Source of the DNA: Actinomadura latina NBRC 106108
GTDB taxonomy: Bacteria > Actinomycetota > Actinomycetes > Streptosporangiales > Streptosporangiaceae
Direction: 5' to 3'
DNA length: 64,000 nucleotides
NCBI RefSeq assembly: GCF_001552195.1
Contig: NZ_BCQS01000007.1
Location: 186,001 to 250,000 of the forward strand
In this document: one piece after another, positions 60,381 to 64,000 of the stretch
Layout: each line of letters opens with the position of its first letter
Numbering within the stretch: the stretch's first letter is position 1
The notes under the pieces: model-generated
What the model saw: only the letters and a program-made list of their open reading frames with translations
What the model was told of the DNA's origin: nothing
Databases searched by the model: none
Program-made: the position numbers and the translations under genes

Positions 60381-61484
60381 GGATGCGGCGACCAGGGCGC
60401 ACCCGCACGCGAGCGGATCGGACGCCTCCGAAGGCCCGAGCGGCCGTCCCGCGATCTCCTTGAAGATCCGGGAGCCGGGGGAGGCGTCCGCCAGCGCGTC
60501 CGCCGCGAGGATCACCGCGGCCGCCGTGTAGGTGGAACGGTCCCCGGGGAAGTGCCGCTCGTTCTCGAACTGCCAGCCCGTCCAGTACGAGCCGTCCTCG
60601 TGCCGGAGGTGCTGGATGGTCGTGAACAGCTCCAGCGCCCGGTCGCGGTCGCCGGCGGCGTCCAGCGTCAGCACCAGCTCGCAGCTCTCCGCCGCCGTCA
60701 CCCACGGCTGGTCGGACACGCAGCGGCAGCCGAGGCCCGGCACCACGAACGTGTCCCACTGCTCGTCGAACCGGCGCGCCGCGTCCGCGCCGCGGACCGG
60801 GCCGCCGAGCACCGGGTAGTACCAGTCCATCGACCAGCGGGACTTGTCGGCGAACGCCTCCGGATGCGCCGCCACCACGTGCCCGAGCTGGTCGGCGGCG
60901 AGCTCCCACTCCGGCTGCGGCTCGCCGAGGTGCTCGGCCAGCGCGACCGCGCAGCGCAGCGACTGGTAGATCGACGAGCAGCCGGTCAGCAGCGCGTGGT
61001 CGGACGCCTCGCCGCCCTCGTGCCGGATCCAGATGATCTCCCCGCGCCGGGTCTGCAGCCCGAGCGTGAAGTCGATCGCCCGCCGCACCGCCGGCCACAT
61101 GTGCCGCGTGAAGCCCTCGTCGCCGGTCGCCAGCAGCTCGTGCCAGACGCCGACCGCGAGGTAGGCGGCGTGGTTGGACTCGCCGCCCGGCTCGGTCACC
61201 TCGCCGAGCACCCACTTCGCGGGCCACGACCCGTCCGGCCGCTGGACGCCGCGCAGCCACTCGTAGGCGCGCCTGGCCTCCGCGCCGAACCCGGCGACGG
61301 TCAGCGCCATCGCCGCCTCGACGTGGTTCCAGGCGTCCACGTGGCCGGGCACGCCGCCCACCGGCGAGAACCACGGGATCGCGCCGGACGGCTCCTGCTG
61401 CGCCGCGATGCTCCGCGCCGTCGCGACGATGTCGTCCGAGGTCAGGACGCCGGGAACCGAGGGCGGGACGGTCTCAGACCGCAT
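60375..61484 (-). CDS. Alpha/alpha-toroid (prenyltransferase-like) protein
   Basis: 369 residues. Repeated helix pairs with QRPDGSWPAKWVLGE, QEPSGAIPWFSPVGGVPGHVDAWNHVEAAMAL, GSYWTGWQFENE and QPWVTAAESCELVL form a toroid of the squalene-cyclase/prenyltransferase repeat kind, but no DxDD or prenyl-diphosphate motif is visible. Common actinobacterial partner of a GT4 and a methyltransferase, as here. Overlaps the methyltransferase by 11 nt. Function unknown. Confidence 0.8.
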   Translation of the reverse strand: MRSETVPPSVPGVLTSDDIVATARSIAAQQEPSGAIPWFSPVGGVPGHVDAWNHVEAAMALTVAGFGAEARRAYEWLRGVQRPDGSWPAKWVLGEVTEPGGESNHAAYLAVGVWHELLATGDEGFTRHMWPAVRRAIDFTLGLQTRRGEIIWIRHEGGEASDHALLTGCSSIYQSLRCAVALAEHLGEPQPEWELAADQLGHVVAAHPEAFADKSRWSMDWYYPVLGGPVRGADAARRFDEQWDTFVVPGLGCRCVSDQPWVTAAESCELVLTLDAAGDRDRALELFTTIQHLRHEDGSYWTGWQFENERHFPGDRSTYTAAAVILAADALADASPGSRIFKEIAGRPLGPSEASDPLACGCALVAASR

Positions 61485-62226
61485 CCGCCGTCTCCTTGGC
61501 CGGGGTCGCGGGGGCGCCCGGCGTCGCGGGCTTGGCGAAGTACACGACGACGCTCTTGCCGATCAGCGGGTTCATCACCCGCTCGGCGACCCGGGTCGCC
61601 AGCGGCCGCTTCATGATGTCCCAGACGAGGATCTGGTGGTAGGCCTTGGCGAGCGGGTTGCCGTCGTTGTTCACCCCCACCGCGCACTTGATCCACCAGT
61701 ACGGGGCGTGCAGCCCGTGCGCGTGGTGGTGGCCGCCGACCTTGAAACCGACCGACTTCAGCTTGGCCTCCAGCTCGGCGCGCGTGTAGATCCGCACGTG
61801 CCCGCCGGGGGCGGTGTGGTAGTCCTCCGACAGCGCCCAGCACACCCGCTCGGGCAGCCAGCTCGGCACCGTCACCGCGAGCCTCCCGCCAGGCTTGAGG
61901 ACGCGCAGCAGCTCGCGCATCGCCCGCATGTCGTCGGGAATGTGCTCCAGAACCTCGGACGCGACGATCGCGTCGAAGTGGTCGTCGGGGAACGGCAGGT
62001 CGAGCGCGTCACCCTGCACGGTCTCGGCGGTCGCGTCCGCGGGCACCTCGTCTTCGAGGCGCATCGCTCCGAACATCGTCTCGACGCCCGCCAGCTCCTC
62101 GGCGTCCTGGTCGAAGGCCACGACGTGCGCACCCCGGCGGTACAGCTCGAAGGCGTGCCGTCCGGCGCCGCATCCCATGTCGAGGACGCGGTCTCCGGGG
62201 GTGACGCGGAACCGCTGGAAATCCAC
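61474..62226 (-). CDS. Class I SAM-dependent methyltransferase
   Basis: 250 residues. RVLDMGCGAGRHAFELYRRGAHVVAFDQD (motif I), GDALDLPFPDDHFDAIVASEVLEHIPDD, LKPGGRLAVTVPSWLP. Methyltransf_11 fold; resembles Rv0224c-type proteins encoded beside a GT4 in mycobacteria. GTG start; part of the 64000-60375 run. Confidence 0.88.
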   Translation of the reverse strand: MDFQRFRVTPGDRVLDMGCGAGRHAFELYRRGAHVVAFDQDAEELAGVETMFGAMRLEDEVPADATAETVQGDALDLPFPDDHFDAIVASEVLEHIPDDMRAMRELLRVLKPGGRLAVTVPSWLPERVCWALSEDYHTAPGGHVRIYTRAELEAKLKSVGFKVGGHHHAHGLHAPYWWIKCAVGVNNDGNPLAKAYHQILVWDIMKRPLATRVAERVMNPLIGKSVVVYFAKPATPGAPATPAKETADAV

Positions 62227-62276
62227 GGTCAGCAGGGTGGTGCTCCTTCCGTACAGGGGTGCCCGGCGGGCGTCCC

Positions 62277-63587
62277 CTACTTGCCCCGCGCCTGATCGGC
62301 GCGGGCGGCCAGCCGCAGGTAGTTCTGCTGGGCGATGGCCGCCCGGTAGTGCTCGACGGTGGCCTGCGCCACGGCCGGCCAGGCGAAACGCCGCTGGACG
62401 CGCGCGAGACCCGCGGCGCCCGTCCTTGCCCGCTCCTCGGCGGAGTCGTGCAGGCGGTGCAGGGTGGCGGCGAGCTCCTCGACGTCCCCGGGCTGCACGA
62501 GGATACCGGCGTCGCCGACGACCTCGGGCAGCGCCCCGGCGCGGCTCGCCACCAGCGGCGTCCCGGACGCCATGTGCTCCACGGCCGGCAGCGAGAACCC
62601 CTCGTAGCGGGACGGGACGACGGCGATCTCCGCCGACGCCAGCAGCTCGCCCAGCTCGTCGTCGCTGATGCCGCTGACGAACTTCACCCGGTCGCCGAGC
62701 GCCAGTTCCCGGACGAGCCGCACGGTCGGGCCGTCCTTCTGCGGCTTGCTGACGACGACCACGTGGACGTCCCGCTCGGTGGCGACCTTGGCGACCGCGC
62801 GCAGCAGCACGTCCACGCCCTTGATCGGCGCGTCGGCGCTGGCCATCGCCACGATCCGGCCGGGGACGCGCTCGCCGCGCGGGTGGAAGATGCGGGTGTC
62901 GACGCCGAGCGGCAGGATGTCGATGTCGCGCGGGTCGACCTTGAAGTCCTTGACGATGTCGACCTTGGACGACTCCGACACCGTCAGCACCGGGCCGATC
63001 CGCCGCGACACCTGCGCCTGCATCCCGACGAACCCGTACCAGCGGAGCTTGCCGAGCTTCTGCTTGACGCCGCGCGCGGCCTCGATCTCGATCCGCCGGT
63101 CGACGCTGATCGGGTGGTGGATGCTCGTCACCAGCGGCAGTCCGAGCCGGCCGATGCCGAGGTTGCCGAGCCCGAGGACCTGGTTGTCGTGGACGACGTC
63201 GAAGTCGCGGCGGCGGCGCCTCAGCAGCCGCAGCGCGCGCAGCGAGAACGTCAGCGGCTCGGGGAAGCCGCCGGTCTTCATGTGCGCGAACTCCAGGACG
63301 TCCATCCAGTCGCGGAATTCGCCGAGGGCAGGGGTGCGGAACGGGTCCTCGTCCCGGTACAGGTCCAGGCTCGGGAGCTTGGTGAGGGTGATCTCGTCCC
63401 GGTCCAGCTGCGGGTACGGCTGACCGGAGATCACCTCGACCGCGTGCCCGAGGTCGGCCAGCTCCCGGCTCAGATGCCGGAGGTAGACGCCCTGGCCGCC
63501 GCAGTGCGGCTTGCTCCGGTACGAGAGCAGGGCCACCCGCAGCGGGCCGTCCTGGGACGAAGCCTCCGACTCTCCTGACTCACCCAC
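62277..63587 (-). CDS. GT4-family glycosyltransferase
   Basis: 436 residues. LRVALLSYRSKPHCGGQGVYLRHLSRELADLGHAVEVISG (N-terminal domain), SIHHPISVDRRIEI, LPLGVDTRIFHPRGE, and the GT-B donor motif in VPSRYEGFSLPAVEHMASGTPLVAS with the conserved E-x7-E. Transfers a sugar from a nucleotide donor to an unidentified lipid or polyketide acceptor. 50 nt before the methyltransferase. Confidence 0.92.
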   Translation of the reverse strand: MGESGESEASSQDGPLRVALLSYRSKPHCGGQGVYLRHLSRELADLGHAVEVISGQPYPQLDRDEITLTKLPSLDLYRDEDPFRTPALGEFRDWMDVLEFAHMKTGGFPEPLTFSLRALRLLRRRRRDFDVVHDNQVLGLGNLGIGRLGLPLVTSIHHPISVDRRIEIEAARGVKQKLGKLRWYGFVGMQAQVSRRIGPVLTVSESSKVDIVKDFKVDPRDIDILPLGVDTRIFHPRGERVPGRIVAMASADAPIKGVDVLLRAVAKVATERDVHVVVVSKPQKDGPTVRLVRELALGDRVKFVSGISDDELGELLASAEIAVVPSRYEGFSLPAVEHMASGTPLVASRAGALPEVVGDAGILVQPGDVEELAATLHRLHDSAEERARTGAAGLARVQRRFAWPAVAQATVEHYRAAIAQQNYLRLAARADQARGK

Positions 63588-63615
63588 GCCAGCCCCTGCC
63601 CACGCACCACTCCCG

Positions 63616-64000
63616 TCAGTCGAGGGACACCGGACGCACGCGTACCGGCATCTCCTTTATGCCGTTGATGAAACTAGACCTTAGCCTGCGAACGTTACCG
63701 CCGAGTTCAATATTGGGCACGGCGTCCAAAAGTGTTTCGAAAAGCACACTCAGCTCGAGTCGGGCGAGGTGGGACCCCAGGCAGAAGTGCGGTCCGCCGC
63801 CGCCGAAGCCCAGGTGGGGGTTGGGGTCCCGGCCGACGTCGAAGGTCCACGGGTCGGCGAACACCGCCTCGTCGCGGTTGGCGGACGAGTAGAAGACGAC
63901 GACCTTGTCGCCCTCCTTGATCTTCTTGCCGCGCATCTCGACGTCCCGGACGGCGGTCCGCCGGAACAGGTTGACCGGGGTGACCCAGCGGACGATCTCG
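63616..64000 (-). CDS. Cytochrome P450, C-terminal part (5' end beyond window)
   Basis: The C-terminal 128 residues are visible. The K-helix E-I-V-R pair opens the fragment, followed by WVTPVNLFRRTAVRDVEMRG, SSANRDEAVFADPWTF, the heme loop FGGGGPHFCLGSHLAR (Cys is the iron ligand) and the C-terminal FINGIKEMPVRVRP. The loop and tail resemble the mycobacterial CYP124/CYP125 group that hydroxylates lipid or sterol side chains. 28 nt upstream of the GT4 gene. Confidence 0.88.
   Translation of the reverse strand, partial: EIVRWVTPVNLFRRTAVRDVEMRGKKIKEGDKVVVFYSSANRDEAVFADPWTFDVGRDPNPHLGFGGGGPHFCLGSHLARLELSVLFETLLDAVPNIELGGNVRRLRSSFINGIKEMPVRVRPVSLD

Overview
This window comes from a very GC-rich actinomycete chromosome. 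It carries Shine-Dalgarno starts mixed with many leaderless starts (TANNNT 6-8 nt before GTG/ATG), WhiB1, a nickel superoxide dismutase with its protease, a SigB/SigF-type sigma factor, a Kgd-type 2-oxoglutarate dehydrogenase, and two complete conservons. A non-Streptomyces filamentous actinomycete, for example Actinomadura/Thermomonosporaceae, fits best, but that placement is inferred from gene content only. No rRNA, tRNA, CRISPR array, phage or insertion sequence was found; the window reads as ordinary chromosome with a few decayed genes.

Layout. 1-9335: a scattered biotin region (biotin-carboxylase-like ATP-grasp protein, BsaP, BioD-BioB, and BioF on the other strand) interrupted by a carotenoid oxygenase, a lipoprotein and a DasR-like GntR regulator. 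9412-14572: regulators (PdtaS kinase, WhiB1 with a perfect CRP-type site, lipid kinase, sigma factor plus anti-sigma factor). 14772-18251: GNAT, SodN/SodX, CGNR zinc-finger protein, malic enzyme. 18611-22365: amino-acid ABC transporter and an MDR oxidoreductase. 22393-28031: PadR/DUF4097 pair with an operator-like repeat, DUF6104, and Kgd. 28116-34439: AIM24, glutathionyl-hydroquinone-reductase-like protein, DedA, a DapB-fold dehydrogenase, an SDR/crotonase pair, and a CbiX-like protein.

34830-43074 holds two conservons (CvnA-B-C-D) head to tail, each a sensor kinase, a roadblock protein, a DUF742 protein and a small GTPase, with overlapping reading frames. 43257-50470 is a sugar operon: ROK regulator, RbsA/RbsC/RbsB-type ABC importer, Gfo/Idh/MocA dehydrogenase, sugar isomerase. 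50471-58055 is accessory: an LLM-oxidoreductase remnant, cupin, Uma2, DUF1707, a membrane-anchored beta-propeller protein, a truncated GNAT gene, a 26-residue cysteine-rich peptide, a small membrane protein and a nuclease-fold protein with lost catalytic residues. 58104-64000 holds an alcohol dehydrogenase with a ferredoxin, a methyltransferase, and a probable operon of cytochrome P450, GT4 glycosyltransferase, methyltransferase and alpha/alpha-toroid protein.

The most notable item is the 26-residue peptide at 55680-55760. Its cysteine spacing nearly matches that of the small copper metallothioneins of fungi. Next are three proteins whose active sites look rewritten: the biotin-carboxylase-like ATP-grasp enzyme, the endonuclease/exonuclease/phosphatase-fold protein, and a crotonase without its usual glutamates.
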